Shown here: positions 1 through 7,932 of the stretch, piece after piece
Position numbering within the stretch: the first letter of the stretch is position 1
Layout: every line of letters begins with the position of its first letter
Assembly (NCBI RefSeq): GCF_037153985.1
Contig: NZ_JBBAYI010000004.1
Location: forward strand, 186,001 to 250,000
DNA length: 64,000 nucleotides
Reading direction: 5' to 3'
Source of the DNA: Emticicia sp037153985
GTDB lineage: Bacteria > Bacteroidota > Bacteroidia > Cytophagales > Spirosomataceae
Position numbers and translations under genes: made by a program
The notes under the pieces: model-generated
What the model was told of the DNA's origin: nothing
The model's input: only the letters and a program-made list of their open reading frames with translations
Databases searched by the model: none

Positions 1-6
1 GTATAA

Positions 7-537
7 TTACTTTGATACCGTCTTATACTTCTTTAATTGTTGTTTGAGTAGGGTTTCCAGTTCGTTAAAATTATATTGAAGGCTACCCGCCGAGATGGGT
101 AATCCATAGCCTTTATCGTTGTCTTTCTTGGTGGTTTCTCCTTTTTTATTTTGTTCAAGAGGCTTGTTCATAACAACTGTCAGGAACTTCTGTGTAAACA
201 TCTTGGTAGTGGTAAAATCTTCAATGTCAGCCCACGGAATATGTCTTACAGCAATACCATTTGAGTTATCGGTAATGCCTGTTTTGTCTATAATTAGCCC
301 GGGGCTTTTATCGATTAGTTTTTTGAAAATCACAAAGGTACTTAACCCGAAAACACCAATCGATAGCAAACCTATGCTTAAAACAACCGAACGGTTACTG
401 ATAAGGCTATTTTTAAACATTTCAGGTTTGGTAGCAAACCAGATACCAATGCCTACAAAAGCAATAGAACTAAAGAGTAAAAATAATAGCCTGGTTTTAC
501 TTAAAGGAATTTCGATACGTTCGGTAGAGCTTTGCAT
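7..537 (-). CDS. STM3941-family two-TM membrane protein
   Basis: A 176-residue protein starting at ATG 537. Two hydrophobic segments (about residues 15-35 and 50-72) form a hairpin near the N-terminus. A soluble C-terminal part follows, with PGLII at about 79-83 and GITD at 87-90, then a WADIEDF stretch. This arrangement matches what I remember of the STM3941 family of small bacterial membrane proteins (PH-like cytosolic domain after two helices). Its biochemical role is not known. The gene lies at the window edge and reads out of it, so downstream partners cannot be seen. Family assignment is from motif recall, not a search. Confidence 0.7.
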   Translation of the reverse strand: MQSSTERIEIPLSKTRLLFLLFSSIAFVGIGIWFATKPEMFKNSLISNRSVVLSIGLLSIGVFGLSTFVIFKKLIDKSPGLIIDKTGITDNSNGIAVRHIPWADIEDFTTTKMFTQKFLTVVMNKPLEQNKKGETTKKDNDKGYGLPISAGSLQYNFNELETLLKQQLKKYKTVSK

Positions 538-661
538 AAATTATGTTTCAGGAGTGATAAATATACTTTTATGCCTAAAATTAAGTATTAGTTCTGACTA
601 GGCAAATAATCAGGGTGCAGGAATTAAAATTTTATGTGTCAGCATAAAAGTTGTATCCAAA

Positions 662-669
662 TAAATTTG
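662..669 (+). promoter_or_regulatory. Bacteroidota -7 element for the lipoprotein gene
   Basis: The octamer TAAATTTG fits the TAnnTTTG -7 consensus. No good TTTG -33 box sits at the usual distance. Transcription would begin near 676. That is downstream of the ATG at 634 but upstream of the ATG at 733, so it supports 733 as the true start of the next gene. Confidence 0.45.
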
Positions 670-732
670 CATGGCAGGCTTAAAACCACTAGTTTTCGTT
701 TTTATATAACAACTCTATCGCTATTATTTAAA

Positions 733-1209
733 ATGCTCAAGCAATCTATCAAAAAAATAACAGCCATTACACTTGTGGTTTCGCTCATTGTGGCCTGTAC
801 AAAGCAAAGCACTACTGCCGACAGCAACACTGTACCAATAAAAGGAACATGGAAGTTACTGACCGGCACACTCATCGAAAAGGGCGACACCACCGTAACT
901 GACTATACAAAGGGGGTTTCGTTTATTAAGATTATCAATGATACGCATTTTTCGTTTATTAATCATGATTTGAATCACGGAAAAGATTCAACAACAGCCG
1001 CTTTTTCAGCCGGAGCCGGTACTTATACATTAAAAGACAATACTTATACCGAGCATCTTGAATATTGTAATGCCAGAGAGTGGGAAGACCATGATTTTAC
1101 TTTTACTATCGAAATCAAAAATGATACCCTTATTCAAAAAGGAATAGAAAAAATAGAGAGCCAAGGAATAGAAAGGCTCAATATTGAGAAATATGTAAGG
1201 GTGAAATAA
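733..1209 (+). CDS. Lipocalin-like (DUF4488-type) lipoprotein
   Basis: The frame is open from an ATG at 634, but I choose ATG 733. This gives a 158-residue protein with a classic lipoprotein signal: Lys-rich N-terminus, hydrophobic core and lipobox IVA-Cys22. The mature part begins near GTWKLL and runs as alternating beta-strand-like segments (GTYTLKDNTY, FTFTIEIKNDTL). This is typical of the small lipocalin-like DUF4488 proteins common in Bacteroidota. It is predicted to be anchored in the outer or inner membrane facing the periplasm. Ligand unknown. A 12-nt gap separates its stop from a long inverted repeat preceding the GH97 gene. Confidence 0.7.
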   Translation: MLKQSIKKITAITLVVSLIVACTKQSTTADSNTVPIKGTWKLLTGTLIEKGDTTVTDYTKGVSFIKIINDTHFSFINHDLNHGKDSTTAAFSAGAGTYTLKDNTYTEHLEYCNAREWEDHDFTFTIEIKNDTLIQKGIEKIESQGIERLNIEKYVRVK

Positions 1210-1221
1210 AATATAACTTTT

Positions 1222-1265
1222 GATTTGTTTATTTTCGAAGCATGATATTCGAAAATAAACAAATC
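1222..1265 (+). repeat. 18-bp perfect inverted repeat just before GH97 start
   Basis: Arms 1222-1239 and 1248-1265 are perfectly complementary over 18 bp around an 8-nt loop. The right arm ends four bases before the GH97 ATG at 1270. No T-run follows, so it is not a simple intrinsic terminator. As RNA it would bury the whole ribosome-landing region of the GH97 gene. It may also end transcription of the lipoprotein gene, or be an operator. Confidence 0.75.
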
Positions 1266-1269
1266 CCCT

Positions 1270-3243
1270 ATGAAATACTACCTATTTACTTTAATATTTG
1301 GGCTTTGGCCATTTCTTTCGCAGGCAGAAGTCACAAAAGACATTACCTCTCCCGACCACTCTATTCGTTTATCGGTCAAGATTGCTGATAAGCTCACTTA
1401 CAGCGTTTATTATAAAAATCAGCTTCTGGTTTCCCCCTCAGAGATTGACATGGTGTTATCTGATGGCAAGAAATTATCAGATGGTCTGGCGAATCCGGCA
1501 TTTGCGCAACGTAGCAACAAAAGCGTAATTATTTCACCCGTACCCGAAAAAAGAAAGCGTATACCTGACGAATATCAGGAGCTTACCCTTACGTTTGCCA
1601 ACTCTTTCGGGCTTATATTCAGAGTTTATAACGATGGCGTAGCGTATCGGATAAGCACAACTTTCAACGAACCCATACAGGTAAAAACGGAAGTGGCTGC
1701 GTTTCAGTTTCCCGAAAATCATCAGGTGTATTTCCCGAAAGTAGTTCCGCCAGATAACATGGATAAATACCATACAAGTTTTGAAGAACTCTATACGGTT
1801 CAGCCTCTTGATAGTATTTCGGGCAAAGACCTTTTTTTTACACCTGTGTTAGTTGCGCCTGACCAAGCCCCAAAAGTAGCCATTACGGAGTCAGACTTGG
1901 AAGATTACCCGGGTATGTTTCTGGTTGGTACACTTGGTAAATCACTAAGAGGCGATTTTGCTCCATATCCGGCCGAAGAAACAGAGTCGAAAGAATTATA
2001 TTCGCTTAGGTATGTAACTAAAAGGGCCGATTTTATTGCTAAAACTAAAGGAAACAGGGTTTTTCCGTGGCGTGTGTTAATGATTGCACCTCAGGATAAA
2101 GACTTACCCGCCAACGACCTCGTTTATCGGCTAGCTGCGCCCTCACGGGTAGCCGATGTCTCATGGGTAAAACCCGGTAAAGCAACCGACGAATGGATTA
2201 TTACTTCTAACATTTTTAATGTGCCTTTTAAGAGCGGAATCAATACAGCAACCTATCTGTATTATATTGATTTTGCCAAGCGGTTTGGCTTTGAACGTAT
2301 CATGATGGATGCCGGATGGAGTGATAATAACGACCTCTTTAAAATAAATCCTGACATTGACATGGAGAAAATTACCAGCTATGCCAGAAGTAGAGGTATT
2401 AAAGTGAGTATGTGGACATTGGCACTGACGCTCGAAAAACAACTGGAGCCTGCACTCGACCAATTCAATAAATGGGGCGTAGATTTTATTATGACAGATT
2501 TTATTAACAGAGACGACCAGAAAGCGGTGCAACTGTTCTATAAAATAGCAGAAGCCTGTGCCAGACACCGCTTAATGCTTATGTTTCATGGTGCTTTTAA
2601 ACCCGCAGGTTTTAACCGTACTTTTCCGCACGCAGTAGCACGCGAAGCCGTGTTAGGGTCGGAGTACAATATGTGGAGCAACAAAGTAACGCCTGAGCAT
2701 AATTTGCGTTTGCCATTTATCAGAATGCTGGCGGGGCCGCTTGACTATGAACCCGGTATGCTAAACAATGCCACTACACAGGGTTTTAGAATGATGCCCG
2801 AAAACGTGATGTCGATGACAACCCGAACACAGCAACTGGCTATGTTTGTTATTTATGAAAGCCCTATCCAGTTTTTTGCGGGGAATCCGTCACAAGGATG
2901 GATGGAACCGAAATTTATGGAGTTTCTGGGTGGTATTCCAACCGTTTGGGACACTACCCGTGTGATAGACGCAAAAGTGAGCGATTACATCGTAACAGCC
3001 CGTAAAAAAGGCAAAAACTGGTACGTGGCAGCCATGACCGACGCCACCCCACGTGACCTGAGCGTCCCGCTGGATTTTCTGGAAGCAGGCACCTATATAG
3101 CTACCGTTTGTCAGGATGGCGTAAATGCCGACCGTTATGCCGCCGATTACCGTATTTCAACCCAAACTGTTACTAAAAAGGATGTCCTTCCGGTGCATCT
3201 GGCACCCGGAGGGGGGTATGTTGTTAAACTTGTAAAGAAATAA
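1270..3243 (+). CDS. Glycoside hydrolase family 97, retaining type
   Basis: A 657-residue secreted enzyme with a signal peptide (about 1-19, cleaved after SQA) and an N-terminal beta-sandwich. A (beta/alpha)8 barrel carries MDAGWSD and GVDFIMTDFINRDDQ, and a C-terminal beta domain follows. GH97 contains inverting alpha-glucosidases (SusB) and retaining alpha-galactosidases. Asp410, in the TDF motif, sits where I recall the retaining BtGH97b nucleophile (Asp415). Glu465 in GSEYN matches its acid/base (Glu470) with the same five-residue offset. I therefore predict a periplasmic retaining alpha-galactosidase-like activity. There is no SusC/D pair nearby, so the gene is an orphan. The start at 1270 fits the signal peptide. 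Confidence 0.88.
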   Translation: MKYYLFTLIFGLWPFLSQAEVTKDITSPDHSIRLSVKIADKLTYSVYYKNQLLVSPSEIDMVLSDGKKLSDGLANPAFAQRSNKSVIISPVPEKRKRIPDEYQELTLTFANSFGLIFRVYNDGVAYRISTTFNEPIQVKTEVAAFQFPENHQVYFPKVVPPDNMDKYHTSFEELYTVQPLDSISGKDLFFTPVLVAPDQAPKVAITESDLEDYPGMFLVGTLGKSLRGDFAPYPAEETESKELYSLRYVTKRADFIAKTKGNRVFPWRVLMIAPQDKDLPANDLVYRLAAPSRVADVSWVKPGKATDEWIITSNIFNVPFKSGINTATYLYYIDFAKRFGFERIMMDAGWSDNNDLFKINPDIDMEKITSYARSRGIKVSMWTLALTLEKQLEPALDQFNKWGVDFIMTDFINRDDQKAVQLFYKIAEACARHRLMLMFHGAFKPAGFNRTFPHAVAREAVLGSEYNMWSNKVTPEHNLRLPFIRMLAGPLDYEPGMLNNATTQGFRMMPENVMSMTTRTQQLAMFVIYESPIQFFAGNPSQGWMEPKFMEFLGGIPTVWDTTRVIDAKVSDYIVTARKKGKNWYVAAMTDATPRDLSVPLDFLEAGTYIATVCQDGVNADRYAADYRISTQTVTKKDVLPVHLAPGGGYVVKLVKK

Positions 3244-3317
3244 GCACAAAACAAATTGCTTCAAAATAAGTTATATTGCATATAATCAGTCAAGGCTGAT
3301 TGCCGTATTGTAACGTT

Positions 3318-3374
3318 AAAAAACTCCTCGTATTCTGAATGAAAATTATACACAGAATAGGCGAGGAGTTTTTT
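3318..3374 (+). terminator. Intrinsic terminator after GH97
   Basis: ACTCCTCG and TATTCTG on the left pair with CAGAATA and CGAGGAGT on the right, with a two-base bulge and a 15-nt loop. The hairpin is flanked by an A-run and followed by seven T. It lies about 75 nt past the GH97 stop. Confidence 0.85.
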
Positions 3375-3495
3375 TATAAATTAAGGCCACAGAATACAAG
3401 AACTAATGCTACATTTTATGATTGAAAATCATATCTTGCAAAAAATTAAAGCAGAAAACTAATCGATTTACTAAATATACAGCCGTAACCTAATC

Positions 3496-4650
3496 ATGAA
3501 AAATAAAGGAGCTATTACCGGAGCTGCTTTCTTAATGGCTACCTCTGCCATAGGGCCCGGGTTCCTGACCCAAACCACAATTTTTACAGAGAAACTACTA
3601 GCTAGTTTCGGGTTTGTTATTTTACTCTCTATTCTGCTTGATATAGCTACACAGTTAAATATCTGGCGTGTAGTGGCTGTTGGCAATAAACGCGCACAAG
3701 ACCTAGCCAACGACCTCCTGCCGGGGCTTGGATACTTACTGGCTTTTTTAATTGTGATTGGTGGGCTGGCTTTTAATATAGGAAACGTAGCAGGGGCAGG
3801 GTTAGGCCTTGAAGTGCTTTTTGGGCTTGACGTAAAAACAGGTGCTATCATTAGTGCCATCATAGCTATTGGAATATTCTTATCGAAAGAAGCAGGAAAA
3901 GTAATGGATACATTTGCTCAGATACTGGGTTTTCTGATGATTTTCCTGATTATATATGTAGTATTTGTGGCTAAACCACCAATATTTGAAGCACTGCAAC
4001 ATACCATTGTTCCGCAAAAATTTGATGCACTGGCAACCATAACCCTTGTAGGCGGAACAGTAGGCGGGTATATTACTTTTGCCGGAGTACATAGGCTTAT
4101 TGATGCCGGCATTAGTGGTGTTGATAAGCTACCGGAAGTAAACCAGAGTGCTACCAAAGGAATTTTAGTAACAGCGGTTGTGCGCTATTTATTATTTCTG
4201 GCTTCTTTGGGTGTGATAATGATGGGTTTTAGTATCGATAAAGAAAACCCTGCGGCCTCCGTTTTTCAGAGTGCTGCGGGTAATATTGGCTACAAAATAT
4301 TTGGGGTAATAATCTGGTGTGCTGCTATCACGTCAGTAGTGGGGGCGGCTTATACTTCTGTGTCTTTTCTGCGTACTTTTCACCCTTTTTTTGAAAAATA
4401 TTATCGAACAATAATTATAGGTTTTATTATTTTTTCAACTATTGTTTTTGTACTTATTGGTAAACCTGCAAGTATATTGGTTTGGGTAAGCACATTAAAC
4501 GGATTTATTTTACCAATTGGGCTAGCAATTATTCTGATAGTAAGCCGGCAGTCTAAACTTATGGGTAATTATAAACATCCGGTGTTATTACAGATGCTGG
4601 GTTGGTTGGTTGTGGGGTCAATGTTATCTATGGCTATTAACGCATTTTAA
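3496..4650 (+). CDS. NRAMP-superfamily transporter, YcsG-like
   Basis: A 384-residue integral membrane protein with about 11 hydrophobic helices. The N-terminal block AFLMATSAIGPGFLTQT and the segment IATQLNIWRVV strongly resemble Bacillus YcsG, an NRAMP-related protein linked to 5-oxoproline utilization genes. The metal-binding DPGN motif of helix 1 is replaced by IGPGF. The MPH motif of helix 6 is absent (GGTVGGYITFAG instead). It is therefore unlikely to move Mn2+ or Fe2+ in the usual way. The substrate is unknown. Unlike the Bacillus locus, no oxoprolinase genes lie beside it. It stands alone, between the GH97 terminator and a small membrane gene. Confidence 0.85.
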   Translation: MKNKGAITGAAFLMATSAIGPGFLTQTTIFTEKLLASFGFVILLSILLDIATQLNIWRVVAVGNKRAQDLANDLLPGLGYLLAFLIVIGGLAFNIGNVAGAGLGLEVLFGLDVKTGAIISAIIAIGIFLSKEAGKVMDTFAQILGFLMIFLIIYVVFVAKPPIFEALQHTIVPQKFDALATITLVGGTVGGYITFAGVHRLIDAGISGVDKLPEVNQSATKGILVTAVVRYLLFLASLGVIMMGFSIDKENPAASVFQSAAGNIGYKIFGVIIWCAAITSVVGAAYTSVSFLRTFHPFFEKYYRTIIIGFIIFSTIVFVLIGKPASILVWVSTLNGFILPIGLAIILIVSRQSKLMGNYKHPVLLQMLGWLVVGSMLSMAINAF

Positions 4651-4785
4651 TTGAGTAGATAAAACGCCAGATAATAGCAAGAGAAATAAAGCAAAAAATA
4701 GAAGTCAGAATTATAGATGCGGAGTTTAATTATAAAACAAAAATAGAATTATTTTAAATTTTTGTTTTTTTTGCAGGCAATCTCC

Positions 4786-4814
4786 TTTGTATATAGGTTT
4801 TTATTGTATTTTTG
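4786..4814 (+). promoter_or_regulatory. Consensus Bacteroidota promoter for small ORF
   Basis: TTTG at 4786-4789, a 17-nt spacer, then TATTTTTG at 4807-4814. This is a textbook -33/-7 pair for the primary sigma factor of Bacteroidota. Transcription should start around 4821, about 24 nt upstream of the ATG at 4845. No other plus-strand gene lies downstream before the hairpin at 4975. Confidence 0.8.
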
Positions 4815-4844
4815 CGGGGTCGAAACTTTAAAATTAAAACGAAT

Positions 4845-4964
4845 ATGTTCGGTTATCAATATCCTACTTGGGCAGCCCTTTTGTTTTTTGTAGCATTATT
4901 AGCACTTTCTTTTGCCGTTGGAAAATGGTTATTAAAAAAAGAAAGAGACTATGATGGCTTCTAA
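4845..4964 (+). CDS. Small single-pass membrane protein, 39 aa
   Basis: An ATG-to-TAA frame encoding 39 residues: a short polar start (MFGYQYP), a hydrophobic helix of about 20 residues (TWAALLFFVALLALSFAVG), then a positively charged tail (KWLLKKERDYDGF). By the positive-inside rule the tail is cytoplasmic. Support comes from the near-perfect promoter at 4786-4814 and a 13-bp hairpin 10 nt after the stop, which give a self-contained transcription unit. I do not recognise the family. It could be a small subunit of a membrane complex or a regulatory peptide. It resembles small respiratory-complex or toxin-like peptides only in its general architecture. Confidence 0.72.
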   Translation: MFGYQYPTWAALLFFVALLALSFAVGKWLLKKERDYDGF

Positions 4965-4974
4965 GTCAGTCAAT

Positions 4975-5015
4975 ATTCCTCAATAAGTTGCCAATAGTCC
5001 AGCTTATTGAGGAAT
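4975..5015. terminator. Bidirectional hairpin between small ORF and rhodanese gene
   Basis: ATTCCTCAATAAG (4975-4987) and its perfect complement at 5003-5015 enclose a 15-nt loop. It lies after the plus-strand small ORF and one base beyond the stop of the minus-strand rhodanese gene, so it can end transcription from both sides. T-runs are weak. Confidence 0.65.
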
Positions 5016-5016
5016 G

Positions 5017-5301
5017 TTAGAAAATGCCTTCCTCAAGGTGTAGTATTTTTATATCGGGTAGCTTCTTTGTTAAAAGACGTGCCACTATGCTACTTCGTGT
5101 GCCATTCGAACAAGCCACAATTATAGCATTATAATTTTTCAATTCTTCCAGCCTTTCTGTAATTTCGTGTGGTGGAATATTAATGCCACCTATGTTAAAA
5201 TCGGCAAACTCCCATGTCTCGCGCACATCAAGCAGCAATGTATCAGGCTGCGAAAGTATCCCCTCCAGTTCTTTCTGTGATATTTCGGTGAAGTCAGACA
5301 A
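5017..5301 (-). CDS. Single-domain rhodanese-like sulfurtransferase
   Basis: A 94-residue protein that is just one rhodanese fold. It has the N-terminal LLLDVRE motif (about 22-28), the GGINIPPHEI segment (38-47) and an active-site loop CSNGTRS with catalytic Cys64. Such cytosolic proteins carry persulfide sulfur between donors and acceptors. The start codon is TTG at 5301, six bases after the stop of the upstream gene. No ATG is available in frame before the domain begins. It is the third gene of an operon after the ABC-F and Rpn-type genes, whose products have no obvious sulfur link. Confidence 0.85.
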   Translation of the reverse strand: MSDFTEISQKELEGILSQPDTLLLDVRETWEFADFNIGGINIPPHEITERLEELKNYNAIIVACSNGTRSSIVARLLTKKLPDIKILHLEEGIF

Positions 5302-5307
5302 AGGCGT

Positions 5308-6264
5308 TTATTGTTTTGTTAGCTCTTTTTTTATGTTCTCAACAACCGCAGCAGAAACGCCAGCCAGTTGAGCTATTTTTTCGGTATCGAAATTCGTATC
5401 ATTTAAAAGATTTTTAACAAAAGCTAGTTTTTGTAATTCGATTCCCTTCTCAATACCTTTTTCAACACCTTTTTCGATACCTTGTTCAATACCTGCTTCT
5501 GTTGCCCGACTTAATAAAAATTGTTCTATGCCCATAGTTGTATTTTTACCTGTTAAAAGCTCAATTTCTTTATCAAATCTACTAATAGTTTCTTCGCTTT
5601 CAAAACGTATGTAATATTTTAAAAAGTTCATTAAGGCTCGTATCTTTTCTTTTGAAAACTGCTTTTGCAAAAGACTTCTGGCTAAATCTATTTTTAGCTG
5701 AAATAATTCAAGCTCATCAGTTTTTTTACTTTTTAGGGCCGTTTTCACTACCAGAATGATAATAGCAAACGGGTTATTACTATTGAGTAATACTTGTTCG
5801 TTCTGCTCAATTACTTTGTAAGTATTATATTCGTAGCGGATACTCGTACCCAGAAAGGAGGTTTCAAACCTGTCGGCATGAAGTTTAAAGCTGTCGTCAG
5901 TAAACAATGCAAAAGCCGTAACAGGCTTGTTATATTTGTCGAAGATGCGGTAAAAGTAAGTAAACATCCGCTCGGGGAAGTGTTTATCTTTATAGCCTTG
6001 TACTTCAATATGTACCAGAATCCATTCTTCTTTGCCATCTCTCATGAATACTTTCACCAGTTTATCGACATACTTGGGCGAAAAACTGTTATCCTGAGGT
6101 GGAAAAAGTTGCTCCAGTTCTTTATCCAGAAATTCAAAGCCTTTTTCCATGGCAAAGAGTTCATCGGCCTGATGAAAGAAAAATCTCAGGAAATCATCGA
6201 AAACATCTTCAATGATGGCTTTCCAGAGTGAATCATCAGACCTGAACTGCTTTTTTTTAGGCAT
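5308..6264 (-). CDS. Rpn/PD-(D/E)XK transposase-like nuclease
   Basis: A 318-residue protein of the recombination-promoting nuclease / 'PD-(D/E)XK nuclease family transposase' group. The N-terminal domain shows YVDKLVKVF followed by HIEVQGY, the D...ExQ core of this nuclease fold, and PERMFTYFYRIFDKY, typical of the family. Near residues 252-275 is a run of GIEQ/GIEK/GVEK repeats. A short helical domain follows, with an HTH-like IAQLAGVSAAVV segment. The family acts on DNA, and E. coli members promote RecA-independent recombination. Its ATG overlaps the end of the upstream ABC-F gene by 8 bp, so the two are translationally coupled. No terminal inverted repeats of a transposon were seen. Confidence 0.8.
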   Translation of the reverse strand: MPKKKQFRSDDSLWKAIIEDVFDDFLRFFFHQADELFAMEKGFEFLDKELEQLFPPQDNSFSPKYVDKLVKVFMRDGKEEWILVHIEVQGYKDKHFPERMFTYFYRIFDKYNKPVTAFALFTDDSFKLHADRFETSFLGTSIRYEYNTYKVIEQNEQVLLNSNNPFAIIILVVKTALKSKKTDELELFQLKIDLARSLLQKQFSKEKIRALMNFLKYYIRFESEETISRFDKEIELLTGKNTTMGIEQFLLSRATEAGIEQGIEKGVEKGIEKGIELQKLAFVKNLLNDTNFDTEKIAQLAGVSAAVVENIKKELTKQ

Positions 6265-7876
6265 ATAGGGCGTCTCTTTGAGATTTTACTTTTTCGTTAG
6301 TTAAGTAATCGTCAAAGTCCATTAGTTTGTCCAGACAACCTTTTGGCGTTAATTCAATAATACGTGTAGCCACTGTTTGGGTCAGTTGGTGGTCATGGCA
6401 GGTAAACAGAATATTGCTCGAAAACTCTTCCATGCCTTTATTCAGTGCCTGAATCGACTCAAGGTCCAAGTGGTTAGTTGGCTCGTCGAAAAGCAACACA
6501 TTTGCCCCTGAAAGCATCATTTTCGAGAACATACAACGCTGTTTTTCTCCCCCTGATAACACCGTACATTTTTTCAATGCTTCTTCTCCCGAAAACAACA
6601 TTCTGCCCAGAAAACCCCTGATAAAGGTTTCGTCTTTTTCGGTAGAATACTGGCGTAGCCAGTCAACTAAATCAAGGTCACTGTCTGAAAAATACTTGCT
6701 GTTATCATTAGGCAAATAACTGTTAGTAATAGTAATACCCCACTTGAAAGTTCCGGTGGTGGCTTTTCTCTCACCCATCAGAATATCAAACAGAGCGGTT
6801 ACGGCTAGGCCATCTTTGCTCAAAAAGGCAACTTTTTCGTTGCGTGATACCTGAAAATTCAGATTTTTGAACAGGAAAGAGCCGTCTTCTAACTGATAAC
6901 TCAGGTTTTCTACCAATAATATCTGGTCGCCTACTTCACGCTCCGGTTTGAAACCGATATAAGGATAACGGCGTGATGATGGCTGAATTTCTTCAATGTT
7001 CAGTTTCTCAATCATTTTCTGACGAGCCGTAGCTTGTTTTGACTTAGCCACGTTAGCAGAGAAACGACGGATAAACTCTTCCAACTCTTTCTTTTTCTCT
7101 TCTGCTTTTTTATTCTGGTCGGCTTTCTGGCGGGCAGCTAACTGGCTCGACTCATACCAGAATGAGTAGTTACCACCATATAAGGTAATTTTCTTGAAGT
7201 CAAGGTCGGCAATATAGGTACAGACGTTATCAAGAAAATGGCGGTCGTGAGAAACCACAATTACAGTATTCTTGAAGTTCATCAGGAAGTTCTCCAGCCA
7301 TAGAATCGAATCAATATCAAGGTTGTTGGTCGGCTCATCAAGCAGAAGAATATCAGGGTTACCAAATAAAGCCTGCGCTAGTAATACCTTTACCTTGTCA
7401 GAAGGGTTCATGTCGGCCATCATGGTATAATGAAGGTCTTCTTTAATACCTAGCCCCGACAACAATGAAGCTGCGTCTGAGTCAGCTTCCCAACCATTCA
7501 TTTCGGCAAACTCTGATTCCAGTTCGGCAGCGCGGTTGCCATCTTCTTCCGAGAAATCAGGCTTTTCATAGATAGCGTCTTTTTCCTGTATGATTTCATA
7601 CAAACGCTCGTTACCTCTGATAACCGTATTTAAAACGGTTTCGTTGTCAAAGGCATTTTGGTTTTGCTTTAAAACCGACATCCGTTCACCCGGGTCCATA
7701 CTAACGTTCCCTGTGGTGGGTTCCAGCTCACCTGAAAGTATCTTTACAAAAGTTGATTTCCCCGCACCATTGGCTCCTATAAGCCCATATACGTTGCCAG
7801 AGGTAAATTTCAGGTTTACTTCTTCAAAAAGAGTACGTTTACCAAAACGAAGCGAAATATTTGAAACTGTAAGCAT
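6257..7876 (-). CDS. ABC-F family ATPase (YbiT/YkpA-like)
   Basis: A 539-residue soluble protein with two ABC ATPase domains and no membrane helices. Domain 1 has Walker A GANGAGKST near residue 34 and DEPTNNLDID. The linker between the domains is rich in Lys/Glu (KKAEEKKKELEEF, the ABC-F P-site linker). Domain 2 has signature LSGGEKQRC and DEPTNHLDLES. The first domain's signature is degenerate (NPSDKVKVLLAQ), as I recall for the YbiT/YkpA subgroup. ABC-F proteins of this kind act on the ribosome, tuning translation or sensing energy. First gene of an operon with the nuclease and rhodanese genes. It starts 56 nt after radC ends, on the same strand. Confidence 0.92.
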   Translation of the reverse strand: MLTVSNISLRFGKRTLFEEVNLKFTSGNVYGLIGANGAGKSTFVKILSGELEPTTGNVSMDPGERMSVLKQNQNAFDNETVLNTVIRGNERLYEIIQEKDAIYEKPDFSEEDGNRAAELESEFAEMNGWEADSDAASLLSGLGIKEDLHYTMMADMNPSDKVKVLLAQALFGNPDILLLDEPTNNLDIDSILWLENFLMNFKNTVIVVSHDRHFLDNVCTYIADLDFKKITLYGGNYSFWYESSQLAARQKADQNKKAEEKKKELEEFIRRFSANVAKSKQATARQKMIEKLNIEEIQPSSRRYPYIGFKPEREVGDQILLVENLSYQLEDGSFLFKNLNFQVSRNEKVAFLSKDGLAVTALFDILMGERKATTGTFKWGITITNSYLPNDNSKYFSDSDLDLVDWLRQYSTEKDETFIRGFLGRMLFSGEEALKKCTVLSGGEKQRCMFSKMMLSGANVLLFDEPTNHLDLESIQALNKGMEEFSSNILFTCHDHQLTQTVATRIIELTPKGCLDKLMDFDDYLTNEKVKSQRDALYA

Positions 7877-7932
7877 TTATATCAATAGGATTAAAATGTC
7901 AAAGAAAGGTTTTTATATATGTTGAACTAGTT

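Noticed and set aside
119..601. Plus-strand frame opposite the STM3941-family gene
   Set aside because: It overlaps a well-supported minus-strand gene, has no recognisable domain and its hydrophobicity mirrors the opposite frame.
634..732. Upstream extension of the lipoprotein gene
   Set aside because: The -7 box at 662-669 lies inside it and the lipoprotein signal begins only at 733.
3338..3424. 28-codon plus-strand frame after GH97
   Set aside because: It runs through the terminator arms and has no promoter or recognisable features.
5440..5510. GIEKG repeat tract as a phase-variable coding repeat
   Set aside because: The DNA units are diverged and in-frame, so slippage would alter protein length but is not a clear switch.
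5308..6264. Mobile element around the PD-(D/E)XK gene
   Set aside because: No terminal inverted repeats or target duplications are visible and it is coupled to its neighbours.
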